From Streptomyces caniscabiei (GTDB taxonomy: Bacteria > Actinomycetota > Actinomycetes > Streptomycetales > Streptomycetaceae), in the NCBI RefSeq assembly GCF_014930365.1, contig NZ_JABXWI010000015.1:214911-278910 (forward strand): DNA of 64,000 nt, given 5' to 3'. The position numbers and the translations under genes were made by a program. The notes beneath the pieces are model-generated. The model made no database searches. It was given only the letters and a program-made list of their open reading frames with translations, and was not told the origin of the DNA. Positions 16,873 to 25,394 of this stretch are shown here, in pieces; position 1 is the stretch's first letter, and each line of letters begins with the position of its first letter.

Positions 16873-18033
16873 GTGACGTTCCCGGTAGTCGGCATGGTCG
16901 GCGGTGGCCAGCTCGCTCGTATGACACACGAGGCGGGCATCCCGCTCGGCATCAGGTTCAAGCTCCTCAGTGACACCCCTCAGGATTCCGCGGCGCAGGT
17001 CGTCGGCGATGTCGTCATCGGCGACTACCGCGACCTCGACACGCTGCGGGCGTTCGCGCAGGGCTGCGACGTGATCACCTTCGATCACGAACACGTACCC
17101 ACCGAGCATCTACGGGCACTGGAGGCGGACGGCATCCCCGTGCGCCCCGGCCCGGACGCGCTCCAGCACGCCCAGGACAAGGGCGTGATGCGGGCCAAGC
17201 TCGTCGAGATCGGTGTGCCGTGCCCACGGCACCGGATCGTCGCGGACCCCGACGACGTGGCCGCCTTCGCCGCCGAGGGGCTCCCCGAGGGCGCCGAGGG
17301 CGACGGGTTTCCGGTCATCCTCAAGACGGTCCGCGGCGGCTACGACGGCAAGGGCGTCTGGTTCGTCCGGTCCGTCGAGGACGCCGCCGAGCCCTTCCGC
17401 GCCGGCGTCCCGGTCCTCGCGGAGGAGAAGGTCGACTTCGTACGGGAGCTGGCGGCCAACGTCGTGCGGTCGCCGCACGGGCAGGCCGTCGCCTACCCGG
17501 TGGTGGAGTCGCGGCAGGTGAACGGCGTCTGCGACACCGTCATCGCGCCCGCCCCCGACCTGGGCGAGACGCTCGCCCTGCGCGCCGAGGAGATGGCCCT
17601 GCGGATCGCCAAGGAACTGGACGTCGTCGGCCACCTCGCCGTCGAGCTGTTCCAGACCCGCGACGGCCGCATCCTGGTCAACGAGCTGGCCATGCGCCCC
17701 CACAACTCCGGCCACTGGAGCCAGGACGGCGCGATCACCTCGCAGTTCGCCAACCACGTCCGGGCCGTCCTCGACCTCCCGCTCGGCGACCCGCGCCCCC
17801 GAGCGAAGTGGACCGTCATGGTCAACGTCCTCGGCGGCGACTATCCGGACATGTACTCCGCGTACCTGCACTGCATGGCCCGCGACCCGCAGCTCAAGAT
17901 CCACATGTACGGCAAGGACGTGAAGCCGGGTCGTAAGGTCGGTCACGTCAACACCTACGGCGACGACCTCGACGACGTGCTGGAGCGCGCCCGTCACGCT
18001 GCCGGTTACCTGAGAGGCACGATCACCGAATGA
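16873..18033 (+). CDS. purK: N5-carboxyaminoimidazole ribonucleotide synthase (PurK)
   Basis: An ATP-grasp enzyme of purine synthesis that makes N5-CAIR from AIR, bicarbonate and ATP; 386 residues. The N-terminus VVGMVGGGQLARM is the nucleotide-binding start of PurK. ATP-grasp elements are FPVILKTVRGGYDGKGVW, LAEEKVDFVRELAANVVRS and ILVNELAMRPHNSGHW. I start at the GTG at 16873; TACCCT at 16861-16866 lies six bases before it and may be the -10 of a leaderless promoter. The stop overlaps purE by four bases (ATGA), showing coupling. Confidence 0.95.
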   Translation: MTFPVVGMVGGGQLARMTHEAGIPLGIRFKLLSDTPQDSAAQVVGDVVIGDYRDLDTLRAFAQGCDVITFDHEHVPTEHLRALEADGIPVRPGPDALQHAQDKGVMRAKLVEIGVPCPRHRIVADPDDVAAFAAEGLPEGAEGDGFPVILKTVRGGYDGKGVWFVRSVEDAAEPFRAGVPVLAEEKVDFVRELAANVVRSPHGQAVAYPVVESRQVNGVCDTVIAPAPDLGETLALRAEEMALRIAKELDVVGHLAVELFQTRDGRILVNELAMRPHNSGHWSQDGAITSQFANHVRAVLDLPLGDPRPRAKWTVMVNVLGGDYPDMYSAYLHCMARDPQLKIHMYGKDVKPGRKVGHVNTYGDDLDDVLERARHAAGYLRGTITE

Positions 18034-18554
18034 GCCCCGTCGTAGGCATTGTCATGGGGTCGGACTCCGACTGGCCCGTCATGGAGGCCGCCGCGCAGGC
18101 CCTCGACGAGTTCGAGATCGCGTACGAGGTCGACGTCGTCTCGGCGCACCGGATGCCGCGCGAGATGGTCTCCTACGGCGAGGAGGCCGCGGGACGGGGC
18201 CTCAAGGTGATCATCGCGGGTGCGGGCGGTGCCGCCCATCTGCCCGGCATGCTCGCGTCCGTGACGCCGCTGCCGGTCATCGGCGTGCCGGTGCCGCTGA
18301 AGTACCTCGACGGCATGGACTCCCTGCTGTCGATCGTGCAGATGCCGGCCGGTGTGCCCGTCGCGACGGTCTCCGTCGCCGGCGCCCGCAACGCCGGTCT
18401 GCTGGCCGCGCGCATCCTCGCCACGCACGACGAGGAACTCCTCGGCCGGATGCGGGAGTTCCAGCAGGAGCTGAACGACCAGGCGACCGAGAAGGGCAAG
18501 CGCCTGCGCACCAAGGTCGAGGGAGCGGGCAGCGGCTTCGGCTTCGGGAAGTAG
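18030..18554 (+). CDS. purE: N5-carboxyaminoimidazole ribonucleotide mutase (PurE)
   Basis: Converts N5-CAIR to CAIR, the step after PurK; 174 residues. Family residues are VGIVMGSDSDWPVM at the start, VVSAHRMP (substrate-binding Ser-Ala-His-Arg), IIAGAGGAAHLPGM and GVPVPLKYLDGMDSLLSIVQMP. The ATG overlaps the purK stop, so the two enzymes are made together, which fits the unstable intermediate passed between them. Confidence 0.96.
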   Translation: MSPVVGIVMGSDSDWPVMEAAAQALDEFEIAYEVDVVSAHRMPREMVSYGEEAAGRGLKVIIAGAGGAAHLPGMLASVTPLPVIGVPVPLKYLDGMDSLLSIVQMPAGVPVATVSVAGARNAGLLAARILATHDEELLGRMREFQQELNDQATEKGKRLRTKVEGAGSGFGFGK

Positions 18555-18602
18555 GCACCAAACGACATGACGGGGAACACGGGGGACACGGGGGAGATGG
18601 CC

Positions 18603-19790
18603 ATGGCATCGCTGGAGGCGGCGCGGGAACTGCTGCGGGAGTTCCCGGTCGCGGACGGGCACAACGACCTGCCCTGGGCGCTGCGTGAGCAGGTCCGCTA
18701 CGACCTGGGCGCGCGCGACATCGCGGACGACCAGAGCGCCTTCCTCCACACCGATCTCGCGCGGCTGCGCGCGGGCGGGGTGGGGGCGCAGTTCTGGTCG
18801 GTGTACGTCCCCTCGCACGCGGCGGCCCTGCCGGGCGCCGTCACCGCGACCCTCGAACAGATCGACTGCGTACGGCGGTTGATCGACCGTCACCCGGCGG
18901 AGCTGCGGGCCGCGCTGACCGCCGCCGAGATGGAGGCGGCCCGCGCCGAGGGCCGGATCGCCTCCCTGATGGGCGCCGAGGGCGGCCACTCCATCGACAA
19001 CAGCCTCGCCACGCTGCGGACGCTGTACGCGCTCGGCGTCCGCTACATGACGCTCACCCACAACGACAACATCGCCTGGGCGGACTCCGCGACGGACGAG
19101 GCGGCGGCCGGCGGCCTCACCGCCTTCGGCCGGGCGGTCGTGCGGGAGATGAACCGCGAGGGGATGCTCGTCGACCTCTCGCACGTCGCCGCGACGACGA
19201 TGCGCGACGCGCTGGACACCTCGGTCGCCCCGGTGATCTTCTCCCACTCCTCGTCGCGGGCCGTCTGCGACCACCCCCGCAACATCCCGGACGACGTCCT
19301 GGAGCGGCTCCCCGCCAACGGGGGAGTGGCGATGGTGACGTTCGTGCCGAAGTTCGTGCTCCAGGCCGCCGTCGACTGGACGACCGCCGCCGACGAGAAC
19401 ATGCGGGCCCACGGTCTGCACCACCTCGACACCACCCCCGAGGGGATGGCGGTCCACCGCGCCTTCGAGGAGCGCAACCCCCGTCCGGTCGCCACGGTGG
19501 CCACGGTCGCGGACCATCTCGACCACATGCGGGAGGTCGCCGGCATCGACCACCTCGGCATCGGCGGCGACTACGACGGCACGGCCTTCACCCCGGACGG
19601 TCTGGGCGACGTCTCCTGCTACCCGAACCTGATCGCCGAGCTGCTCGACCGCGGCTGGTCCCGGACCGACCTGGCCAAGCTGACCTGGCGGAACGCGGTC
19701 CGGGTGCTGGGCGCGGCGGAGGACGTGGCCCGGGACCTCCAGGCCCGCACGAGCGCGTCCCCCGCGACGCTGGAGCAGTTGGACGGGTGA
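18603..19790 (+). CDS. Membrane dipeptidase, M19 family
   Basis: A zinc-dependent dipeptidase related to renal dipeptidase, 395 residues from this start. All expected metal ligands are visible: His20 and Asp22 (ADGHNDLPW), Glu126 (MGAEGGH), His194 (VDLSHVA) and His215 (IFSHSSSR); GGDYDG lies near the C-terminus. GGGGGAG six bases before the ATG at 18603 decides the start; ATGs at 18567 and 18597 would add a short Gly/Thr-rich tail. No signal peptide is seen, so it is probably cytosolic. It follows purE closely and precedes a degenerate paralogue. Confidence 0.9.
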   Translation: MASLEAARELLREFPVADGHNDLPWALREQVRYDLGARDIADDQSAFLHTDLARLRAGGVGAQFWSVYVPSHAAALPGAVTATLEQIDCVRRLIDRHPAELRAALTAAEMEAARAEGRIASLMGAEGGHSIDNSLATLRTLYALGVRYMTLTHNDNIAWADSATDEAAAGGLTAFGRAVVREMNREGMLVDLSHVAATTMRDALDTSVAPVIFSHSSSRAVCDHPRNIPDDVLERLPANGGVAMVTFVPKFVLQAAVDWTTAADENMRAHGLHHLDTTPEGMAVHRAFEERNPRPVATVATVADHLDHMREVAGIDHLGIGGDYDGTAFTPDGLGDVSCYPNLIAELLDRGWSRTDLAKLTWRNAVRVLGAAEDVARDLQARTSASPATLEQLDG

Positions 19791-19942
19791 CCCCGGGCGC
19801 CGCCCGGTGACCTCACCCGGGTGGCGTAGCGGCGGCCCCGCGAGGGCCGTTCAACCCGAACGCCCCACCCACCAGGAAGGCGGGCGGCCTCCGTGCCACG
19901 GTGACGAGTACTGCGATCACCCAACGGCTACGGAGGTCCGCC

Positions 19943-21268
19943 ATGGCAGATCTGCAGGACGAACTGCAAGCCGCGGGGGAGGCCGGCGAACTCGACACGC
20001 CTCCCGCGACCACCCGCACCGGACTCGGGCGCAAACGCGACCGGCGCCCGCCGGCGGCGGAGCCGATAGCCCCCGGCGACGGCGGCCACCCCGACGACGG
20101 CGGCGACGGCGCGACCGACGACGGCACGGCCGACGACATCCGTCCCGGCACAGCGGCCGACGTCCGCCGCGGCGGAGCGGACGTCCCCGAGGCACCCGGA
20201 GGCGAAGCCGTCGTGGTGGCCGGCCCCGAGCCCTCCTCGGCGGCCTCGCCCGCCTCGCCCTCCTCGGAGCTGGCCGAGGCGGACGCCTTCCTCGTCGCGC
20301 ACCCCGTCGCCGACGGATACAGCGGGCTGCCGTGGGTGTTGCGTCAGCTGCCCCGGTACGACCTGGAGCTGGGCGGGGGCGGCGTCGACACCGACGTGCC
20401 GCGCATGCGCAAGGGCCACATCGGCGCACTGTTCTGGTCGCTGCACCTCCCGGACGGCCTCGCGGGCGAGCGGGCCGTGGGAGCCACGCTGGAGCAGCTG
20501 GACCTGGTCCGGACGGTCGTCGACGCCCACCCCGAGGGCCTGCGGCTGACGCACAGCGCCGGTGAGACCACCGACGCCCGCAACTGCGGTCGCGTCGCCG
20601 TCCTGCTGGGCCCCGCCGGAGCCCCGGCCATCGGCGACTCCCTCGGCATCCTGCGCTCCCTGCACGCCCTCGGCCTCAAGGCCCTCACCCTGGCCGGCGC
20701 GTCCTGGGCGGGCGAGTCCGGGCTGAGCAGGTTCGGTGAGGAGGTGGTCCGGGAGATGAACCGCATCGGTGTCCTCGCCGACCTCTCCGGCGCCTCCGGG
20801 GAGACCGTCCGCCGGGCGCTCGCGGTCTCCCGCGCGCCGGTGGTGTGCACCCGCTCGGCGGCCGCCGCGCTGCGGTCCCACCCCGCCAACCTCCCCGACG
20901 ACCTCCTCGCCGCGCTGGGCGAGGCGCGGGGCCTGTGCATGGTGCCGCTCACCGCCGAGCAGACCGGGCCCTCGATCCGCGACGTCGCCGACCACCTCGA
21001 CCACGTCCGCGCGATCGCCGGCCCCGAGTGCGTCGGCCTCTCCGGCGCCTACGACTCCGGCGAGGCCCATCCCCGGGACCTCACCGACGCCTCGTGCTAC
21101 CCCCGCCTCGTCGCCGAACTCATGCACCGGGGCTGGTCGGAAGCCGACCTCGCCCTGCTCACCTGGGGCAACGTCCAACGCGTCCTGCGCACCGCCGACT
21201 TCACGGCCAGGGCGGCACGCGACCGCCGGGAGGCCTCGACGGCGAGGATCGCGGAACTGGACGGCTGA
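19943..21268 (+). CDS. Degenerate M19 dipeptidase paralogue, zinc ligands lost
   Basis: A 441-residue paralogue of the preceding dipeptidase with a 110-residue acidic, Gly/Asp-rich N-terminal extension. The fold is recognisable (PVADGYSGLPWVLRQLPRYDLE; VREMNRIGVLADLS; SCYPRLVAELMHRGWSEADL), but each metal ligand is replaced. HxD becomes Tyr126/Gly128, the Glu becomes Ala225, and the two later histidines become Gly283 and Arg304. It should not be an active metallopeptidase. GGAGG six bases before the ATG at 19943 sets the start. An intact reading frame and normal codon use argue against a decaying pseudogene; a structural or regulatory role is possible. Confidence 0.85.
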   Translation: MADLQDELQAAGEAGELDTPPATTRTGLGRKRDRRPPAAEPIAPGDGGHPDDGGDGATDDGTADDIRPGTAADVRRGGADVPEAPGGEAVVVAGPEPSSAASPASPSSELAEADAFLVAHPVADGYSGLPWVLRQLPRYDLELGGGGVDTDVPRMRKGHIGALFWSLHLPDGLAGERAVGATLEQLDLVRTVVDAHPEGLRLTHSAGETTDARNCGRVAVLLGPAGAPAIGDSLGILRSLHALGLKALTLAGASWAGESGLSRFGEEVVREMNRIGVLADLSGASGETVRRALAVSRAPVVCTRSAAAALRSHPANLPDDLLAALGEARGLCMVPLTAEQTGPSIRDVADHLDHVRAIAGPECVGLSGAYDSGEAHPRDLTDASCYPRLVAELMHRGWSEADLALLTWGNVQRVLRTADFTARAARDRREASTARIAELDG

Positions 21269-21285
21269 CGGGGCCACGCCCCGTC

Positions 21286-21313
21286 AGGGGCGCGGGGAAC
21301 TGCGCGACCAGCC
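21286..21313. repeat. GC-rich 3'-end repeat, single arm
   Basis: GGGGCGCGGGGAACTGCGC followed by GACCAGCC, between the convergent ends of the degenerate dipeptidase and the VOC gene. A GGGGC...GCCCC pair just upstream could let it fold as a terminator. Confidence 0.75.
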
Positions 21314-21387
21314 ACGTACGACCCGCGGCCGCCGAACACACCCCGCGCCCCTCCCCCTATCGCGAACTACCGCGAACCACCGCGACC

Positions 21388-21750
21388 TCAGCCGTGGCAG
21401 AGACAGAACGGATGCCCTGCGGGATCCGCGTACACCCGGAATCCCCGCTCCCGGTCCGCCGCGTCCAGCACCGTCGCCCCCAGCGCGAGCACCTGCTTCT
21501 CCGCCGCGTCCATGTCCTCCACGTCCAGGTCGAGATGGAACTGCTGCGACCGCTCCGCCGAGGGCCACGCGGGAGCGACATACCCCGGCGCCCTCTGGAA
21601 CGCCAGCCGCGCGCCCCCGCCGGGCACCTCCAGATCCACCCACTCCCCCTCCCCGCTGACCTTCCCGCCGAGCACCTCGGCGTAGAACCCGGCGAGCGCG
21701 GCCGGGTCGGGACAGTCCAGGACGACGACATCCAGCTTGGCGATGGCCAC
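21388..21750 (-). CDS. VOC-family (glyoxalase/bleomycin-resistance fold) protein
   Basis: A 120-residue protein with the paired beta-alpha-beta-beta-beta modules of the vicinal oxygen chelate fold: KLDVVVLDCPDPAALAGFYAEVLGG, then QFHLDLDVEDMDAAEKQVLALGATVL and a closing DPAGHPFCLCHG. His in HLDLDV and residues of the C-terminal strand could bind metal. The substrate cannot be told from sequence. AAGGAG precedes the ATG. It is divergent from a CGNR-type regulator, with a cluster of GTAAC sites between them. Confidence 0.82.
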   Translation of the reverse strand: MAIAKLDVVVLDCPDPAALAGFYAEVLGGKVSGEGEWVDLEVPGGGARLAFQRAPGYVAPAWPSAERSQQFHLDLDVEDMDAAEKQVLALGATVLDAADRERGFRVYADPAGHPFCLCHG

Positions 21751-21788
21751 GGCTTTCTCCTTGCTCGTTCTCAGCTCACGTGTGCGTC

Positions 21789-21850
21789 GGTTACCTGTAG
21801 AGGAGAGTAACCAGTAACGGTTACCTTATGCACCCCCATAAGCAGTAACC
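21789..21850. promoter_or_regulatory. Cluster of GTAAC/GTTAC operator-like half-sites
   Basis: Five copies of GTAAC or its complement lie in the 108-base divergent gap: GTTACC at 21790-21795, GTAACC at 21807-21812, GTAAC at 21814-21818, GTTACC at 21820-21825 and GTAACC at 21845-21850. The third and fourth form the palindrome GTAAC-G-GTTAC centred on 21819. The density in one short gap suggests an operator, possibly for the adjacent CGNR protein. Confidence 0.6.
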
Positions 21851-21858
21851 TCACCGGC

Positions 21859-22365
21859 ATGAGCGAGAGAGCGTCCGCGCCGGGGGCCCTGGCCCTCGTC
21901 GAGGACCTGGTGAACACGCTGGACGTGGAGACGGGCGCCGACACCCTGGAGAGCCCGGAGAGTCGCGCCCGCCTGCGCCTGGCGGCCGACGAGGACCTCA
22001 CGGCCGTACGCGATCTGCGGGAGTCCCTCCGCGCGACCCTGCTGGCCCACGCCGGTCACCCCCCGCACCGCGCGGTGACCCCGCTGGGCACCCTGCTGGC
22101 CGCCGCGCCGCTCGTCGTCATGGTCTCCGCGGAGGACGGCTCGGCGAGTCTGCGCCCCGCCGCAGACCCGGCCCCGCTCCTCTCCCGCGTCGCCGCCGCC
22201 GTCGCCGAGGCCCTCACGGCGGACACCTGGCAGCGCCTCAAGGCCTGCGAGGCCGGTGACTGCCACTGGGCGTACTACGACCGCAGCCCGGCCGGACGCC
22301 GCCGCTGGTGCTCGATGCAGGTGTGCGGAGCCCGTGCGAAGATGCGCCGCTACCGAGCGAAGTAA
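21859..22365 (+). CDS. CGNR zinc-finger / ABATE-domain putative regulator
   Basis: A 168-residue protein with an N-terminal ABATE-type helical domain (LALVEDLVNTLDVETG, then LRESLRATLLAH) and a C-terminal CGNR-type zinc finger. The finger is CEAGDCHWAYYDRS followed by RRRWCSMQVCGARAKMRRYR, where Cys-Gly-Ala-Arg replaces the usual CGNR. The four cysteines for zinc are present. Such proteins are thought to be transcription regulators. The divergent VOC gene and the GTAAC sites in between are natural targets. Confidence 0.82.
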   Translation: MSERASAPGALALVEDLVNTLDVETGADTLESPESRARLRLAADEDLTAVRDLRESLRATLLAHAGHPPHRAVTPLGTLLAAAPLVVMVSAEDGSASLRPAADPAPLLSRVAAAVAEALTADTWQRLKACEAGDCHWAYYDRSPAGRRRWCSMQVCGARAKMRRYRAK

Positions 22366-22410
22366 GCGCTTCGCCCCCGCCGGGCGCCGGAACGGTGGAC
22401 AATGGCGAAA

Positions 22411-22451
22411 GACGCCGTTCCGGCCGACTGAGCCTCGGCCGGAACGGCGTC
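22411..22451. terminator. Bidirectional terminator hairpin
   Basis: Perfect 17-base-pair stem (22411-22427 with 22435-22451) and a seven-base loop CTGAGCC. It stands between the convergent CGNR gene (ends 22365) and UDP-glucose dehydrogenase gene (ends 22496). Confidence 0.88.
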
Positions 22452-22495
22452 ACCTGTCACTGCGGTGAGCACCTCAGGGCATGCCGCGAGGCGTC

Positions 22496-23839
22496 CTACG
22501 CGGTCGGCCGCCCCATCGCCCGGTACGTCCAGCCCGCACGGCGCCACAGCTGAGGGTCCAGCGCGTTGCGGCCGTCCAGCACGAGCCGGGTCGACGCGAC
22601 CTCGCCCAGCGCCTCCGGGTCCAGCGCCCGGAACTCCTGCCACTCCGTCAGATGCAGCACGATGTCGGCGCCGCGTACGGCGTCCAGCGCGGTGTCGGCG
22701 TACCCGAGCGTCGGGAAGATCCGCCGCGCGTTGTCCATGCCCTTGGGGTCGTAGACGGTGACCTGGCCGCCCTGGAGGTGGATCTGCCCGGCCACGTTGA
22801 GGGCGGGGGAGTCGCGCACGTCGTCGGAGTCGGGCTTGAAGGTGGCGCCGAGCACGGCGACCCGCTTGCCCAGGAAGGAACCGCCGCCCAGCGCCTGCCG
22901 GGCCAGCTCCACCATCTGGCCGCGCTGGCGCATGTTGATGGAGTCGATCTCGCGCAGGAACGTCAGGGCCTGGTCGGCGCCCAGTTCACCGGCGCGGGCC
23001 ATGAACGCCCGGATGTCCTTCGGCAGACAGCCGCCGCCGAAGCCGATGCCGGCCCGCAGGAACTTCTTCCCGATCCGGTCGTCGTGCCCGATGGCCTCGG
23101 CGAGCTTGGCGACATCGCCCCCGGAGGCCTCGCACATCTCGGCCATGGCGTTGATGAAGGAGATCTTGGTGGCGAGGAAGGAGTTCGCGGAGGTCTTCAC
23201 CAGCTCGGCGGTCGGGAAGTCGGTGAGGACGAACGGGGAGCCCTCCTCGACCGGCGTCGCGTACACCTCGCGCAGCAGCTTCTCGGCACGCTCACTGCGC
23301 ACCCCGACCACGATCCGGTCCGGGTGGAGCGTGTCGTTCACGGCGAAGCCCTCGCGCAGGAACTCCGGGTTCCAGGCCAGCTCGGCGTCCTCCCCGGCGG
23401 GCGCGTGCTCGCTGAGATAGGCGGCCAGCCGGTCGGCGGACCCCACCGGCACGGTCGACTTGCCGACGACCAGCGCCGGGCCCGTCAGATGCGGGGCGAG
23501 CGAGGCGAAGGCCGCGTCGACGTAGGACATGTCGCAGGCGTACTCGCCGTGCCGCTGCGGGGTGTTCACACAGACGAAGTGGACGTCGCCGAAGGCCGCG
23601 ACCTCGGCGTAGTCGGTGGTGAAGCGCAGCCGCCCGCTCGACCCCTCGATCCCGGCGACGTGCTTGCGCAGCAGCTCCTCCAGCCCCGGCTCGTACATCG
23701 GGACCTCGCCCCGCCGGAGCATGTCGATCTTCTCCTCGACGACATCTAGCCCCAGCACCTCGAATCCCAGCTCGGCCATGGCGGCGGCGTGGGTGGCGCC
23801 GAGATAGCCGGTGCCGATCACGGTGATCTTGAGGGCCAT
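22496..23839 (-). CDS. UDP-glucose 6-dehydrogenase family protein
   Basis: A 447-residue NAD-dependent sugar-nucleotide dehydrogenase that would oxidise UDP-glucose (or a similar NDP-hexose) to the uronic acid. The NAD site is ITVIGTGYLGATHAAAMAELG at the N-terminus. The active-site cysteine lies in GIGFGGGCLPKDIRAF, and the UDP-binding C-terminal domain has LGATFKPDSDDVRDSPAL. AGGAG six bases before the ATG at 23839 sets the start; the frame continues upstream without a ribosome site. It is a stand-alone gene whose product could feed envelope polysaccharide synthesis. Confidence 0.92.
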   Translation of the reverse strand: MALKITVIGTGYLGATHAAAMAELGFEVLGLDVVEEKIDMLRRGEVPMYEPGLEELLRKHVAGIEGSSGRLRFTTDYAEVAAFGDVHFVCVNTPQRHGEYACDMSYVDAAFASLAPHLTGPALVVGKSTVPVGSADRLAAYLSEHAPAGEDAELAWNPEFLREGFAVNDTLHPDRIVVGVRSERAEKLLREVYATPVEEGSPFVLTDFPTAELVKTSANSFLATKISFINAMAEMCEASGGDVAKLAEAIGHDDRIGKKFLRAGIGFGGGCLPKDIRAFMARAGELGADQALTFLREIDSINMRQRGQMVELARQALGGGSFLGKRVAVLGATFKPDSDDVRDSPALNVAGQIHLQGGQVTVYDPKGMDNARRIFPTLGYADTALDAVRGADIVLHLTEWQEFRALDPEALGEVASTRLVLDGRNALDPQLWRRAGWTYRAMGRPTA

Positions 23840-24024
23840 GGGGTGCTCCTGGGGTGTCCGGCCGAGGGGTTGCGCACGCGGGCACATGCCGTGTGCACGC
23901 GTGCTCGTGAGCATAGTCGGGGCGTGTTCGAGCCCTTCACGGGGCAGATTGCCCGGAGAATCGCGGCCTGTCGTCAAACTCACGTACCCAGCGCCGTGGG
24001 CGGCCCTTTAAAATTTGAGTTACT

Positions 24025-24036
24025 TAACGGTAGTTA
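24025..24036. promoter_or_regulatory. Inverted repeat TAAC-GGTA-GTTA upstream of acyl-CoA dehydrogenase
   Basis: TAAC (24025-24028) and GTTA (24033-24036) form an inverted repeat inside the AT-rich patch TTTAAAATTTGAGTTACTTA, unusual in this GC-rich chromosome, 22 bases before the start codon. A TetR- or GntR-type operator controlling fatty-acid degradation is plausible. Confidence 0.45.
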
Positions 24037-24057
24037 GCGTCAGGAGCGTGAGAGACC

Positions 24058-25215
24058 TTGGCCGGATCGGCTGATTTCGACCTGTACCGCCCGTCCGAGG
24101 AGCACGACATGCTCCGTGACGCGATCCGTTCCCTCGCCGAGGCGAAGATCGCGCCCCACGCCGCCGCCGTGGACGAGGAGGCCCGCTTTCCGCAGGAGGC
24201 GCTGGACGCGCTCGTCGCCAACGACCTGCACGCCGTGCATGTGCCCGAGGAGTACGGCGGCGCCGGCGCCGACGCCCTCGCCACGGTCATCGTGATCGAG
24301 GAGGTGGCCCGCGCCTGCGTGTCGTCCTCCCTGATCCCGGCCGTCAACAAGCTCGGCTCGCTGCCCGTGATCCTCTCCGGCTCCGAGGAGCTGAAGAAGA
24401 AGTACCTGGGCCCGCTCGCCAAGGGCGACGCGATGTTCTCGTACTGCCTCTCCGAGCCGGACGCCGGCTCCGACGCGGCCGGGATGAAGACCCGCGCGGT
24501 CCGCGACGGCGACCACTGGATCCTGAACGGCGTGAAGCGCTGGATCACCAACGCGGGCGTCTCCGACTACTACACGGTCATGGCCGTCACGGACCCGGAC
24601 AAGCGCTCCAAGGGCATCTCCGCCTTCGTCGTCGAGAAGTCCGACGAGGGCGTCTCCTTCGGCGCCCCGGAGAAGAAGCTCGGCATCAAGGGCTCCCCGA
24701 CCCGCGAGGTCTACCTCGACAACGTCCGCATCCCCGCCGACCGCATCATCGGCGAGGAGGGCACCGGCTTCGCCACGGCGATGAAGACCCTGGACCACAC
24801 CCGCATCACCATCGCGGCCCAGGCCCTCGGTGTCGCCCAGGGCGCCCTCGACTACGCCAAGGGCTACGTCCAGGAGCGCAAGCAGTTCGGCAAGCCGATC
24901 GCCGACTTCCAGGGCATCCAGTTCATGCTCGCCGACATGGCCATGAAGATCGAGGCCGCCCGCGCCCTGACCTACCAGGCGGCGGCCAAGTCCGAGCGCG
25001 GCGACAAGGACCTCACCTTCCAGGGCGCCGCCGCCAAGTGCTTCGCCTCCGACGTCGCCATGGAGGTCACCACGGACGCCGTCCAGCTCCTCGGCGGCTA
25101 CGGCTACACCCGCGACTACCCGGTGGAGCGCATGATGCGCGACGCCAAGATCACGCAGATATACGAGGGCACCAACCAGGTCCAGCGCATCGTCATGGCG
25201 CGCAACCTGCCGTAA
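24058..25215 (+). CDS. Acyl-CoA dehydrogenase
   Basis: An FAD enzyme of fatty-acid or branched-chain acyl-CoA oxidation, 385 residues. Signatures are FSYCLSEPDAGSDAAGM (FAD/substrate site), KRWITNAG, LLGGYGYTRDYPVERMMRDAKI and the catalytic-base Glu in QIYEGTNQVQRI. The start is TTG at 24058 with GGAG eleven bases upstream. No in-frame ATG or GTG lies close upstream, and the GTG at 24048 is out of frame. It is transcribed alone, with a hairpin terminator after it. The exact acyl chain length cannot be read from sequence. Confidence 0.93.
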   Translation: MAGSADFDLYRPSEEHDMLRDAIRSLAEAKIAPHAAAVDEEARFPQEALDALVANDLHAVHVPEEYGGAGADALATVIVIEEVARACVSSSLIPAVNKLGSLPVILSGSEELKKKYLGPLAKGDAMFSYCLSEPDAGSDAAGMKTRAVRDGDHWILNGVKRWITNAGVSDYYTVMAVTDPDKRSKGISAFVVEKSDEGVSFGAPEKKLGIKGSPTREVYLDNVRIPADRIIGEEGTGFATAMKTLDHTRITIAAQALGVAQGALDYAKGYVQERKQFGKPIADFQGIQFMLADMAMKIEAARALTYQAAAKSERGDKDLTFQGAAAKCFASDVAMEVTTDAVQLLGGYGYTRDYPVERMMRDAKITQIYEGTNQVQRIVMARNLP

Positions 25216-25236
25216 CCCCGTCGGCGCAGTCCGTGC

Positions 25237-25264
25237 ACAGCCCCCGGCACCCGCCGGGGGCTGT
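25237..25264 (+). terminator. Terminator hairpin after acyl-CoA dehydrogenase
   Basis: Perfect 12-base-pair stem (25237-25248 with 25253-25264), four-base loop ACCC, followed by TGTCGT. It begins 21 bases after the stop codon. Confidence 0.82.
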
Positions 25265-25394
25265 TGTCGTACGGGACGAACGGGGCGGATTGTTTCCGTC
25301 CGCCCGATGGCGGGCGGGGGCGCGGAGGCGTAGGACGGAAGGGTGCGAGGGTCCGGCCCCGGGCCCCGTTCTCCCACCAACCCCAGGAGGAGCC

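Noticed and set aside
19943..21268. The second dipeptidase as a decaying pseudogene
   Set aside because: It has an intact frame, strong ribosome site and normal codon use, which fit a maintained gene better.
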